Shown: one piece after another, positions 28,711 through 35,722 of the stretch
How positions within the stretch are numbered: the stretch's first letter is position 1
How the letters are laid out: every line of letters starts with the position of its first letter
Source of the DNA: Flavobacterium psychrotolerans
GTDB taxonomy: Bacteria; Bacteroidota; Bacteroidia; Flavobacteriales; Flavobacteriaceae
Length of the DNA: 60,105 nt
NCBI RefSeq assembly: GCF_003097635.1
Contig: NZ_QCZI01000019.1
Span: forward strand, 1-60,105
Direction: 5' to 3'
Notes under the pieces: model-generated
What the model saw: only the letters and a program-made list of their open reading frames with translations
Told to the model about the DNA's origin: nothing
The model's database searches: none
Program-made: the position numbers and the translations under genes

Positions 28711-28740
28711 CAAATATAAAAATAAAATCCTCACAAACAA
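28711..28740 (-). promoter_or_regulatory. promoter of the M23 peptidase, overlapping the fabD terminator
   Basis: On the minus strand TTG (28738-28740), 19 bp, TATATTTG (28711-28718). The -33 element sits in the loop of the hairpin that should terminate fabD. The leader to the ATG is about 100 nt. Confidence 0.55.
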
Positions 28741-28763
28741 CTGTCTGTAAGGATTTTATTTTT
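28718..28763 (-). terminator. terminator of fabD
   Basis: A 14-bp perfect stem, AAAAATAAAATCCT with AGGATTTTATTTTT, about 40 bp after the fabD stop; on the minus strand it continues into a T-rich stretch. Confidence 0.75.
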
Positions 28764-28804
28764 AAGGATTGTACTGTCTTTAAAAAGGCAGCAGGAACGA
28801 AAAT

Positions 28805-29680
28805 CTAAGCAGAAATCGTTTCCACTTCTTTATTAATCTTATTTACCAACCCAATCAATACTTTTCCGGGGCCCACTTCCGTAAATGAGGTCGCTCCGTC
28901 CTTAATCATTTGTTGCACGGATTGCGTCCATTTTACTGGAGCGGTCAATTGTATAATTAAGTTTTTCTTGATTTCTGTAGGATCAGAAACGGCATTTGCA
29001 GTTACGTTTTGATACACAGGGCAAATTGGAGTTGAGAAGGTTGTTGTTTCAATTGCTGCAGCCAATTCTTCTCTGGCAGGTTCCATCATTGGGGAGTGGA
29101 AAGCACCACCGACAGGCAACAACAAAGCCCGTTTTGCCCCAGCAACTTTCATCGCTTCACATGCTTTTTCAACAGCCGAAAATTCTCCTGAAATCACCAA
29201 TTGGCCTGGACAGTTGTAATTTGCTGCTACAACGGTTCCATCAATGGATGCGCAAACTTGTTCTACAATTTCGTCGGCCAATCCTAACACTGCCGCCATT
29301 GTAGACGGTTTTATTTCACAAGCTTTTTGCATGGCCAAAGCCCGTTGCGAAACCAATCGTAATCCGTCTTCAAAAGATAAAACACTATTAGCAACCAGTG
29401 CAGAAAATTCGCCAAGCGAATGTCCTGCCACCATTTCTGGTTTGAAATCTTCACCTAAAGTTTTCGCCAAGATTACGGAATGCAAAAATATGGCTGGCTG
29501 AGTAACTTTAGTTTCTTTCAACTCTTCAGCCGTGCCTTCAAACATGATATCCGTAATACGGAAACCAAGAATTTCATTGGCTTTCTCGAATAATTCCTTG
29601 GCTAATGGGGAGTTGTTATATAAGTCTTTCCCCATTCCTGGAAATTGTGCACCCTGACCCGGAAATACGTATGCTTTCAT
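28805..29680 (-). CDS. fabD: malonyl-CoA:ACP transacylase
   Basis: Transfers malonyl from CoA to acyl carrier protein for fatty acid elongation in the cytosol. The 291 residues start MKAYVFPGQGAQFPGMG, the canonical N-terminus; 18 further in-frame codons upstream give residues foreign to the family and were left out. The nucleophile Ser is in VAGHSLGEFSAL, the Arg in QRALAMQKAC and the catalytic His in GGAFHSPMMEPA. It stands alone here rather than in a fab cluster. A -7 box lies about 106 bp upstream beside a perfect palindrome, suggesting specific control. Confidence 0.96.
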   Translation of the reverse strand: MKAYVFPGQGAQFPGMGKDLYNNSPLAKELFEKANEILGFRITDIMFEGTAEELKETKVTQPAIFLHSVILAKTLGEDFKPEMVAGHSLGEFSALVANSVLSFEDGLRLVSQRALAMQKACEIKPSTMAAVLGLADEIVEQVCASIDGTVVAANYNCPGQLVISGEFSAVEKACEAMKVAGAKRALLLPVGGAFHSPMMEPAREELAAAIETTTFSTPICPVYQNVTANAVSDPTEIKKNLIIQLTAPVKWTQSVQQMIKDGATSFTEVGPGKVLIGLVNKINKEVETISA

Positions 29681-29770
29681 CTGTAGTTTTTTATTGTTTT
29701 TTATTTGTCTGATGGGATGCCAAAGGCATTTCATTTTTTAATTTAAAGATTTAAATATTGAAAAACAATG

Positions 29771-29784
29771 CTTTCAATTGAAAG
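29771..29784. promoter_or_regulatory. perfect 14-bp palindrome at the fabD start site
   Basis: CTTTCAATTGAAAG is a perfect palindrome starting one base downstream of the -7 box, so it should cover the transcription start. That is a typical repressor position. I do not recognise the operator. Confidence 0.45.
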
Positions 29785-29785
29785 G

Positions 29786-29793
29786 CAAAAATA
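29786..29793 (-). promoter_or_regulatory. -7 box for fabD
   Basis: TATTTTTG on the minus strand, 106 bp upstream of the fabD ATG. The long leader contains a small hairpin ATGCC-AAA-GGCAT at 29717-29729. Confidence 0.5.
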
Positions 29794-29837
29794 GTGTTTT
29801 TTTAGAATTTATTTTGAAAGATAAAAAATGGTTGTAA

Positions 29838-29878
29838 AAACAAAACCTTATGCTTCATATTGAAGATAAGGTTTGTTT
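29838..29878 (-). terminator. terminator of the YceI gene
   Basis: Inverted arms AAACAAAACCTTATGCTTC and GAAGATAAGGTTTGTTT pair with two single-base bulges; on the minus strand the hairpin runs into TTTTGTTTTT. It starts about 20 bp after the stop codon. Confidence 0.75.
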
Positions 29879-29896
29879 AAAAAAAAGGGAAGTTGA

Positions 29897-30427
29897 TTAT
29901 TGTTTTACCAATTGCAATTCAATATTTAAACGAACTTCCTCACTCACTAAAACTCCACCTGTTTCTAAAGCAGAATTCCAGTTTAATCCCCAATCTTTGC
30001 GATTTATTTTGCCATAAATATTTAATCCTGCTTTTGTATTTCCCCATGGATCTTTCATTAGCCCGCTGAATTCTGCTGGAAATTTCACCGATTTTGTTAC
30101 GCCTCTCAAACTTAAATCTCCGGTTAAATCATAGTTTTCATCGTTTTTTTTAGTAAATGAAGTCGCTTTGAAAATTAGTTTCGGATGATTTTCCGCATCG
30201 AAGAAATCTGCACTTTTCAAGTGGTTGTCCCTGTCAGCATTATTGGTGTTGATGGAATCAATATTTGCTGAAAAGTCGATGCTGGCGTTTTCGAAGTTGT
30301 CACCTTCGGTAGCGATAGTTGCATCGTATTTTTCAAATTTACCAGAAACATTTGTAAACATCATGTGTTTTACTTTAAATCCAATTTCAGAATGTGTTGG
30401 GTCAATTGCCCATTTTGTAGTTGCCAT
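29897..30427 (-). CDS. YceI family protein (lipocalin-like, probably cytosolic)
   Basis: A 176-residue YceI-fold beta-barrel; family members bind isoprenoid or other amphipathic molecules and are often stress-induced. It begins MATTKWAIDPTHSEIGFKVKH and contains LSLRGVTKSVKFPAEFSG and WGNTKAGLNIYGKINRKDWGL, all family hallmarks. Unlike E. coli YceI it has no signal peptide. A longer frame would start at a TTG at 30466, but that overlaps the -7 box, so the ATG at 30425-30427 is right. It has the same promoter and operator arrangement as the pirin operon, 22 bp spacing in both. Confidence 0.93.
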   Translation of the reverse strand: MATTKWAIDPTHSEIGFKVKHMMFTNVSGKFEKYDATIATEGDNFENASIDFSANIDSINTNNADRDNHLKSADFFDAENHPKLIFKATSFTKKNDENYDLTGDLSLRGVTKSVKFPAEFSGLMKDPWGNTKAGLNIYGKINRKDWGLNWNSALETGGVLVSEEVRLNIELQLVKQ

Positions 30428-30463
30428 AATTTTATTTTTAATTATTATATCATTTTGATAAGA

Positions 30464-30471
30464 CAAATTTA
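30464..30471 (-). promoter_or_regulatory. -7 box for the YceI gene
   Basis: TAAATTTG on the minus strand, 36 bp upstream of the ATG. It is identical to the -7 box of the pirin operon and lies 22 bp from the shared operator. Confidence 0.7.
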
Positions 30472-30493
30472 CTGCGACAATACCTATAAAGCA

Positions 30494-30509
30494 CTTAACC
30501 TAGATTAAG
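30494..30509 (-). promoter_or_regulatory. putative Crp/Fnr-type operator upstream of YceI
   Basis: CTTAACCTAGATTAAG, a 16-bp near-palindrome (CTTAA-N6-TTAAG with CTAG in the centre), identical to 31886-31901. Its centre lies 34 bp upstream of the -7 box centre, i.e. about -41, the class II activator position. The TTAA-N6-TTAA core has the 14-bp geometry of Crp/Fnr-family sites. Assignment to the neighbouring regulator is inference. Confidence 0.65.
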
Positions 30510-30513
30510 AAAG

Positions 30514-30549
30514 AAAAAACCGGAGAACTAATTCAGTTTTCTGGTTTTT
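30514..30549 (-). terminator. terminator of the pirin-GNAT-YjdI operon
   Basis: Arms AAAACCGGAGAACT and AGTTTTCTGGTTTT form a 14-bp stem with two G-T pairs and a 5-base loop; on the minus strand TTTTTTCTTTC follows. It lies 21 bp after the YjdI stop and ends just before the YceI operator. Confidence 0.8.
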
Positions 30550-30569
30550 AAGTAGATGAGTTTTATATT

Positions 30570-30794
30570 TTACTCGTTTTTATAGAAATTCAAAGCGCCA
30601 GAAGGGCATTTTTGTATTGTTTCAATGATTTTTTCAGTAGGCGAACCATCAATTCTTATCCAAGGTTTCTCTTTAGGTTGAAACACATTTGGATTATTTT
30701 TAACGCAGTTTCCAGAATGAGTGCATTTTCCGGATTGCCATACTACGGTAATCTCGCCGTTAGTGTATTCTTTTATTATATCTTTTGGATTCAT
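30570..30794 (-). CDS. YjdI-type (4Fe-4S) mono-cluster protein
   Basis: A 74-residue small iron-sulfur protein of the Fer4_19/YjdI group. It has Cys24 and Cys30 in GKCTHSGNC and Cys63 in KCPSGALNF; as in YjdI the usual ferredoxin C-x2-C spacing is absent, and His26 or another residue may complete the cluster. Function of the family is unknown. It is the third gene of the pirin-GNAT-YjdI operon, 19 bp after the GNAT gene, and E. coli likewise places yjdI beside yjdJ. Confidence 0.88.
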   Translation of the reverse strand: MNPKDIIKEYTNGEITVVWQSGKCTHSGNCVKNNPNVFQPKEKPWIRIDGSPTEKIIETIQKCPSGALNFYKNE

Positions 30795-30813
30795 AATTTT
30801 TTAATTTAATTTT

Positions 30814-31098
30814 TTACAAAACGTCACTAAATTCGGGAGTTTTATCAAAAACATTTTTCGCAAATGGGCAAAGTGGAATAATTGTAATATTTTTTTCTCT
30901 TGCAAATTCGACCACTTTTATCATCATTTTTCGGCCAAAACCTTTTCCATTGTTCCCTGGATTGACTTCAGTGTGATCAATGATAATCTTGTCGTTTCCA
31001 GCGAAAACAAAAGTCATTTTGCCTTCTTGTTTCCCGTCAATCGAAACATAAAAGTAACCTTTCGTGCCGTTTAATTCTAATCCTATATGTTCTTCCAT
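30814..31098 (-). CDS. YjdJ-type GNAT family N-acetyltransferase
   Basis: A 94-residue minimal acetyltransferase. The acetyl-CoA pyrophosphate loop is GNNGKGFGRKM near residue 48, and PLCPFAKNVFDKTPEF near the end is typical of the YjdJ/GTLP12-like short GNAT group. The substrate is unknown. It sits between pirin (13 bp) and the YjdI-type Fe-S gene (19 bp), mirroring the yjdI-yjdJ pairing known from enterobacteria, so the two probably act in the same process. Confidence 0.9.
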   Translation of the reverse strand: MEEHIGLELNGTKGYFYVSIDGKQEGKMTFVFAGNDKIIIDHTEVNPGNNGKGFGRKMMIKVVEFAREKNITIIPLCPFAKNVFDKTPEFSDVL

Positions 31099-31111
31099 TG
31101 TTATTAATTTA

Positions 31112-31825
31112 TTATTTCATCGGAATTTCCATCAACAAAAATTTCGCATCTGTTATAGCTTTGAAGTCTAAAGTTTTAAAATCGGTTATGCCCAAACCAT
31201 CACGAGTTTCCAATTTTTGACCGTCAACTGTGATGTTTCCAGAAATTACAAAAACATAAAGACCGTTTCCTTCTTTTTTCAATTCGTATGTTTTCTCAAA
31301 TCCGGCGTTAAAATCGGCTAGATGAAACCAAGCATCCTGATGGATCCAAACTCCCGCATCATCAGGATTTGGAGACAATATTTGGGCAAAATTGTTTTTC
31401 TGTTCCGTAGTGTCCAAAGTGATTTGTTGGTAGCGGGGTTCCACGTTTCTGATTTTTGGGAATATCCAAATTTGGAAAAGTTTGGTGCGCTGACTCGCAT
31501 TTGGATTAAATTCACTGTGTTGAATTCCAGTTCCGGCACTCATTACCTGTACATCTCCAGTTTTTATGATAGACTCATTTCCCATACTGTCTTTGTGAGC
31601 CAAATCACCTTCTAATGGAATTGTAATAATTTCCATATTGTCGTGTGGGTGTGTGCCAAAACCCATTCCGCCAGCCACGGTATCATCATTTAAAACGCGC
31701 AACATTCCGAATTGTATTCTATCTGGGTTGTACCAACTGGCAAAACTAAAACTGTGATAAGCGTTTAGCCATCCGTGATCTGCGTGTCCTCTTGTATTTG
31801 CTTTGTGTAAAACTGTAGTTTTCAT
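31112..31825 (-). CDS. pirin family protein
   Basis: A 237-residue bicupin. The N-terminal cupin carries the metal motif GTHPHDNMEIITIPLEG and, further on, SAGTGIQHSEFN; the C-terminal domain is the pirin_C part. Bacterial pirins include quercetin 2,3-dioxygenases and redox sensors, and the real substrate here cannot be told. It is the first gene of an operon with a YjdJ-like GNAT and a YjdI-like Fe-S protein. Its promoter has a -7 box and a 16-bp operator identical in sequence and spacing to those of the YceI gene. Confidence 0.94.
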   Translation of the reverse strand: MKTTVLHKANTRGHADHGWLNAYHSFSFASWYNPDRIQFGMLRVLNDDTVAGGMGFGTHPHDNMEIITIPLEGDLAHKDSMGNESIIKTGDVQVMSAGTGIQHSEFNPNASQRTKLFQIWIFPKIRNVEPRYQQITLDTTEQKNNFAQILSPNPDDAGVWIHQDAWFHLADFNAGFEKTYELKKEGNGLYVFVISGNITVDGQKLETRDGLGITDFKTLDFKAITDAKFLLMEIPMK

Positions 31826-31855
31826 AATAAATAAATTTAGCTATTTTTTGTTATA

Positions 31856-31863
31856 CAAATTTA
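31856..31863 (-). promoter_or_regulatory. -7 box for the pirin operon
   Basis: TAAATTTG on the minus strand, 30 bp upstream of the pirin ATG and 22 bp from the operator at 31886-31901. Confidence 0.7.
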
Positions 31864-31885
31864 CGCTCGATGTAAGCAAAAGGCA

Positions 31886-31901
31886 CTTAACCTAGATTAA
31901 G
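31886..31901 (-). promoter_or_regulatory. putative Crp/Fnr-type operator upstream of pirin
   Basis: CTTAACCTAGATTAAG, identical to the site upstream of YceI (30494-30509); identity extends over 22 bases (31883-31904). The spacing to the -7 box is exactly the same, 22 bp, placing the centre near -41. The Crp/Fnr-family gene ends 52 bp away. Confidence 0.65.
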
Positions 31902-31952
31902 AAAATTAGTAAGCAGTATTCAGTCGCAGTTTGCATTTGATAGGACTGAAAA

Positions 31953-32528
31953 CTATTTTCTCAGAAGCTTACTTTTCATTTTACTAAAAAATTCAGGAGT
32001 CACGCCCAGATAGGAGGCAATTTGTTTTTGGGGAACTTTCTGGATTAAGTCGTGGTGTTTGCTGCAAAACTTTTCGAAGCGTTCATCTGCTGATAAACTC
32101 AGATTATCCATTAATCGTTCCTGATATGCCACTAATGAATTTTCTGTTAAAATTCGGAAAAAGCGTTCGAGTTTGGGTATTTCCTGAAAAAGTATTTCCT
32201 GATTTTCTTTGGATAAAACAACTATCTCCGCATCTTCCAGCACCTGAATGAAAAGGTTTCCCGGTTTTTGAGAAAGCAGGCTGTACATATCGCTAATCCA
32301 CCAGCCACTACAGGCAAAACTCAAAACGTGTTCTACAATATTATCGTTGATGTTGAAACTTCGCAACAAACCCGAATTTACAAAATAGGAAGTTTTGCAA
32401 ACTTCACCCGCATTGAGCAAAATGGTTTTTGCTTTGAAATGGTGCGTTTCGGTTTTAGACAAAAAGAGTTCTTGCTCTTGCAGAGTCAGGTTAATGTGTT
32501 TGCTTATATTTTCAAGAATTAAATTCAT
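31953..32528 (-). CDS. Crp/Fnr family transcriptional regulator
   Basis: A 191-residue regulator with an N-terminal cyclic-nucleotide-binding-like beta-barrel (about 20-115), a dimerisation helix (about 115-145) and a C-terminal winged helix with the helix-turn-helix QKQIASYLGVTPEFFSKMKS. The residues that contact cAMP in CRP are not evident and there are no clustered cysteines as in FNR, so the signal is unknown. It lies directly upstream of the pirin operon on the same strand. The paired operators in front of pirin and YceI are the obvious candidate targets; I saw no copy at its own promoter. Confidence 0.93.
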   Translation of the reverse strand: MNLILENISKHINLTLQEQELFLSKTETHHFKAKTILLNAGEVCKTSYFVNSGLLRSFNINDNIVEHVLSFACSGWWISDMYSLLSQKPGNLFIQVLEDAEIVVLSKENQEILFQEIPKLERFFRILTENSLVAYQERLMDNLSLSADERFEKFCSKHHDLIQKVPQKQIASYLGVTPEFFSKMKSKLLRK

Positions 32529-32559
32529 TTGTTCAGATTGTTACTTTTGTGGGTAAGAC

Positions 32560-32567
32560 CAAATATA
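32560..32567 (-). promoter_or_regulatory. -7 box for the Crp/Fnr gene
   Basis: TATATTTG on the minus strand, 31 bp upstream of the ATG and just past the aminotransferase terminator. No good -33 element. Confidence 0.5.
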
Positions 32568-32572
32568 ACAAA

Positions 32573-32599
32573 AAAGCCCCAAGAAATCCTTGAGGCTTT
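32573..32599 (-). terminator. terminator of the aminotransferase gene
   Basis: Arms AAAGCCCCAAG and CTTGAGGCTTT pair over 11 bp with one mismatch; TTTTTTG follows on the minus strand. It lies 22 bp after the stop codon. Confidence 0.8.
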
Positions 32600-32620
32600 G
32601 TGTTTTATGCAGTGAATTAG

Positions 32621-33805
32621 TTATGCTACAGCTGCTTTAATTCTTCTTAATGCTTCAGTCAATAAATCTTCACTTGTAGCGTAAGAAAAACGAATGCAAT
32701 CTGGGTTTCCAAAAGCGTCACCTGTTACAGTTGCTACATTTGCTTCGCCCAAAAGATACATAGAGAAGTCGTTGGCATCTTTGATGAATGTTCCTTTTAA
32801 TGTTTTTCCGAAGAAAGAAGAAACGTCTGGGAACACATAAAATGCGCCTTCTGGAACGTTGATTTTGATTCCAGGAATATCTTGAAGTAATCTTACAACT
32901 AAATCTCTACGGCTTTTGAAAGCGGCAACCATTTCGTTTAACACGCTTGGATCAGCATCTACGGCAGTAATTGTTGCACGTTGTGCGATAGAATTTGCTC
33001 CTGAAGTTACTTGTCCTTGTATTTTTGTACACGCTTTTGCGATGAATTCTGGTCCGCCAATATATCCGATTCTCCATCCTGTCATTGCGAAAGCTTTTGC
33101 AACTCCATTTACAGTAATGGTTTTTTCCAACATTCCTGGAATGGATCCGATGCTGCAAAAAGTTCCAGAAAAATTGATATGCTCGTAGATTTCGTCGGCA
33201 ACAACATATACGTTTGGGTATTTTTCCAATACTTTGGCCAAAGCCGTTAATTCTTCACGGTTGTATACTGAACCACTTGGATTACAAGGGGAACTGAACC
33301 ACATCATTTTTGTTTTTGGTGTGATGGCTGCTTCTAATTGTTCTGGCGTAATTTTGAAATCACTTTCGATAGATGTTGGAACTTCGACAGGAACTCCACC
33401 TGATAATTTTACGATTTCGAAATAAGAAACCCAGTATGGTGCTGGCAAAATCACTTCGTCACCGTCGTTTAACATTACTTGTGCAATGTTGTACAATGAT
33501 TGTTTTGCCCCGGTTGAAACCACGATTTGTGATGGCTTGTAATCCAATCCGTTGTCTCTTTTAAACTTTCTGCAAATGGCTTCTTTCAAATCACCATATC
33601 CATCTACAGGAGAATAGGTACTGTAGTTTTCGTCTATGGCGCGTTTGGCGGCTTCTTTGATGAAGTCGGGCGTGTTAAAATCGGGTTCGCCCAAACTTAA
33701 ACTAATAATGTCTTTTCCTTGAGATTTTAATTCTCGGGCTAAAGCAGCCATGGCTAATGTTTGTGACGTAGCCAGATTGTTTATTCTGTCTGATAATGGA
33801 TTCAT
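32621..33805 (-). CDS. pyridoxal-phosphate aminotransferase, aspartate aminotransferase type
   Basis: A 394-residue fold-type I transaminase, class Ib aspartate aminotransferase-like, cytosolic. The PLP lysine is in GVAKAFAMTGWRIGYIGG near residue 240, substrate/cofactor motifs include LSLGEPDFNTP at the N-terminus, STGAKQSLYNIAQ, and SSPCNPSGSVY with the conserved Asn. The C-terminal Arg is in DCIRFSYA. Most likely it transfers amino groups between aspartate or an aromatic amino acid and 2-oxoglutarate; the exact specificity is not readable. The desaturase gene lies 51 bp upstream on the same strand. Confidence 0.94.
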   Translation of the reverse strand: MNPLSDRINNLATSQTLAMAALARELKSQGKDIISLSLGEPDFNTPDFIKEAAKRAIDENYSTYSPVDGYGDLKEAICRKFKRDNGLDYKPSQIVVSTGAKQSLYNIAQVMLNDGDEVILPAPYWVSYFEIVKLSGGVPVEVPTSIESDFKITPEQLEAAITPKTKMMWFSSPCNPSGSVYNREELTALAKVLEKYPNVYVVADEIYEHINFSGTFCSIGSIPGMLEKTITVNGVAKAFAMTGWRIGYIGGPEFIAKACTKIQGQVTSGANSIAQRATITAVDADPSVLNEMVAAFKSRRDLVVRLLQDIPGIKINVPEGAFYVFPDVSSFFGKTLKGTFIKDANDFSMYLLGEANVATVTGDAFGNPDCIRFSYATSEDLLTEALRRIKAAVA

Positions 33806-33856
33806 CTATAAATGTATTGTAGTTATTTCTTTGTTGAGATGTACTGCGGTGCGTCT

Positions 33857-34954
33857 TTACTGTATAAGTGGTTTTGCCCCAAGTTCTTTCAAATGTTTGA
33901 AATGTGCAATTACCGCGCTTCGCATTGTTTTGTATTCGTGGTAAGGCAAGTTGCAATCTTGTGCAGTTTCTTTAACAAACGCAGCAATTTTATTGTAGTG
34001 AATATGGCTGATGTTAGGAAAAAGATGGTGTTCAATTTGGTGATTCAATCCGCCGGTGTACCAATTTACAATCCAGTTTTTTGGAGCAAAATTTACGGTG
34101 GTAAACAATTGATGAACTGCCCAAGTATTTTCCATTTCGCCCAATTCGTTCGGTTGCGGGTTTGCAGTTTCTTCAACAACATGAGCCAATTGAAAAACAA
34201 CGCTTAAAATTAAACCAGCGGTATAATGCATAATAAAAAAGCCAATTAAAACTTTCCACCAAGTTACTCCTAATAGCATAGGAAGAACAATCCAAACAGA
34301 AAAATATATGACTTTAGTAATAACCAATGTTGTCCAAAGAAATTTGGTACTTTTGGCTTCTCCGTATGATAATTTTCTTTTTAAATAGGCTCTCATTTGT
34401 TTGAAATCGGTAGTTAAAGACCAATTAAATGTCAATAAACCATATAAGAATATTGAATAATAATGTTGAAATTTATGAAAATTATACCATTTGGCATCTT
34501 TTGTAAAACGAATGACACGACCCGCATCTAAATCCTCATCATGGCCAATAATATTGGTGTAAGTATGATGTAGTACATTATGTTGTACCTGCCAATTGTA
34601 AACATTTCCAGCCAAGATATAAATGGTTCCGCCCATAAACTGATTGATCCAGTTTTTGTTGGAATACGATCCGTGATTTCCATCGTGCATTACGTTCATA
34701 CCAATGCCGGCCATGCCAATACCAATGACTATAGAAAGTAATAAGAACAACCAAAAAGGCATATCTGTTAACATTATGATCAAAAAATAGGGAGTTAAAA
34801 AAACAGTAAATAAAATTATTGTTTTTAAATAGAGTTTCCAGTTTCCAGTTTTTTGTATATTATTTTCCTTAAAATAGTTATTTACTTTAGAGTTAAGCGT
34901 TCTGAAAAACTTCAGATTGTCTTGCTTTGCAAAAGTAGGAGCGTTGTTATTCAT
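33857..34954 (-). CDS. acyl-CoA/fatty acid desaturase (linoleoyl-CoA desaturase-like)
   Basis: A 365-residue membrane-bound di-iron desaturase. Three histidine boxes are visible: HDGNHGSY near residue 90, HNVLHHTY near 125, and HQIEHHLFP near 310; the last, QxxHH, is typical of front-end or delta-6-like enzymes. Two pairs of hydrophobic segments surround them. It introduces a double bond into membrane fatty acids and needs ferredoxin or cytochrome b5-type electron supply. The start is ATG 34952-34954; three further upstream codons would need a TTG at 34963 close to the promoter. Confidence 0.94.
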   Translation of the reverse strand: MNNNAPTFAKQDNLKFFRTLNSKVNNYFKENNIQKTGNWKLYLKTIILFTVFLTPYFLIIMLTDMPFWLFLLLSIVIGIGMAGIGMNVMHDGNHGSYSNKNWINQFMGGTIYILAGNVYNWQVQHNVLHHTYTNIIGHDEDLDAGRVIRFTKDAKWYNFHKFQHYYSIFLYGLLTFNWSLTTDFKQMRAYLKRKLSYGEAKSTKFLWTTLVITKVIYFSVWIVLPMLLGVTWWKVLIGFFIMHYTAGLILSVVFQLAHVVEETANPQPNELGEMENTWAVHQLFTTVNFAPKNWIVNWYTGGLNHQIEHHLFPNISHIHYNKIAAFVKETAQDCNLPYHEYKTMRSAVIAHFKHLKELGAKPLIQ

Positions 34955-34972
34955 AATATGCAATATAAGCTA

Positions 34973-34980
34973 CAAAGGTA
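34973..34980 (-). promoter_or_regulatory. -7 box for the desaturase
   Basis: TACCTTTG on the minus strand, 18 bp upstream of the ATG; supports the shorter start. Confidence 0.5.
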
Positions 34981-35037
34981 ATTATTATAATTTTTTGACA
35001 GATAAAATAGAGTTAAATATTTCAACACTAAAAGTAT

Positions 35038-35045
35038 TACTTTTG
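35038..35045 (+). promoter_or_regulatory. -7 box for rsmG
   Basis: TACTTTTG, 14 bp upstream of the rsmG ATG, giving a very short leader. Divergent from the desaturase promoter. Confidence 0.5.
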
Positions 35046-35059
35046 TTAAAAAATAAAGC

Positions 35060-35689
35060 ATGGAAGAGATTCTAAAATATTTCCCCGAAATAACTGATGT
35101 TCAGAAGGAACAGTTTCAAAAACTATCCGAATTGTACCAAGACTGGAACGCTAAAATTAATGTGATTTCTCGCAAAGATATCGACGAATTGTATACTAAA
35201 CATGTGCTTCATTCCTTGGCGATAGCTAAAATTCAAAAATTTGAACCCGGAGCCTATGTTTTGGATGTCGGAACAGGTGGCGGTTTTCCGGGAATTCCCT
35301 TAGCGATTCTATTTCCAGAGACCCGTTTTTATTTGATAGATGTAATTCTGAAAAAGATAAATGTTGTAAAAGCGGTTGCCAGTGCCTTAGAACTTAAAAA
35401 TGTAAAAGCTGAACAAATTAGAGCCGAAAACGTAAAAGGGGATTTTGATTTTATCGTGAGTCGAGCCGTTACTAATATGCCCGATTTCGTATCTTGGATC
35501 AAAGACAAAATCAAAAAACAGCAAAAACATGAATTGAAAAACGGAATTCTTTACCTAAAGGGAGGTGATTTGACGGAAGAATTGAAGGGTTTCCCTAAAG
35601 CGAAAGAATACAATATCGCAGCGTTTTTTGATGCAGAATTCTTCGAAACCAAAAAAGTAGTGCACTTGCCTTTGAAGTTTAAGATCTAA
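35060..35689 (+). CDS. rsmG: 16S rRNA (guanine-527 N7) methyltransferase
   Basis: Methylates G527 of 16S rRNA (E. coli numbering), the modification whose loss gives low-level streptomycin resistance. The 209 residues have the GidB motifs WNAKINVISRKD near residue 29, the SAM-binding VLDVGTGGGFPGIPLAILFP near residue 70 and FIVSRAVTNMPDFVSW near 131. It is alone on the plus strand, diverging from the desaturase gene, and ends at a bidirectional terminator. Confidence 0.96.
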   Translation: MEEILKYFPEITDVQKEQFQKLSELYQDWNAKINVISRKDIDELYTKHVLHSLAIAKIQKFEPGAYVLDVGTGGGFPGIPLAILFPETRFYLIDVILKKINVVKAVASALELKNVKAEQIRAENVKGDFDFIVSRAVTNMPDFVSWIKDKIKKQQKHELKNGILYLKGGDLTEELKGFPKAKEYNIAAFFDAEFFETKKVVHLPLKFKI

Positions 35690-35690
35690 T

Positions 35691-35719
35691 AAAAGTCCCG
35701 CTTTTTAAGCCGGACTTTT
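35691..35719. terminator. bidirectional terminator between rsmG and the T9SS cargo gene
   Basis: AAAAGTCC/GGACTTTT (8 bp) and GCTT/AAGC (4 bp) stack around a C-C mismatch with a TTT loop. T-rich DNA follows on the plus strand, and A-rich DNA precedes it for the minus strand. Confidence 0.8.
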
Positions 35720-35722
35720 ATT

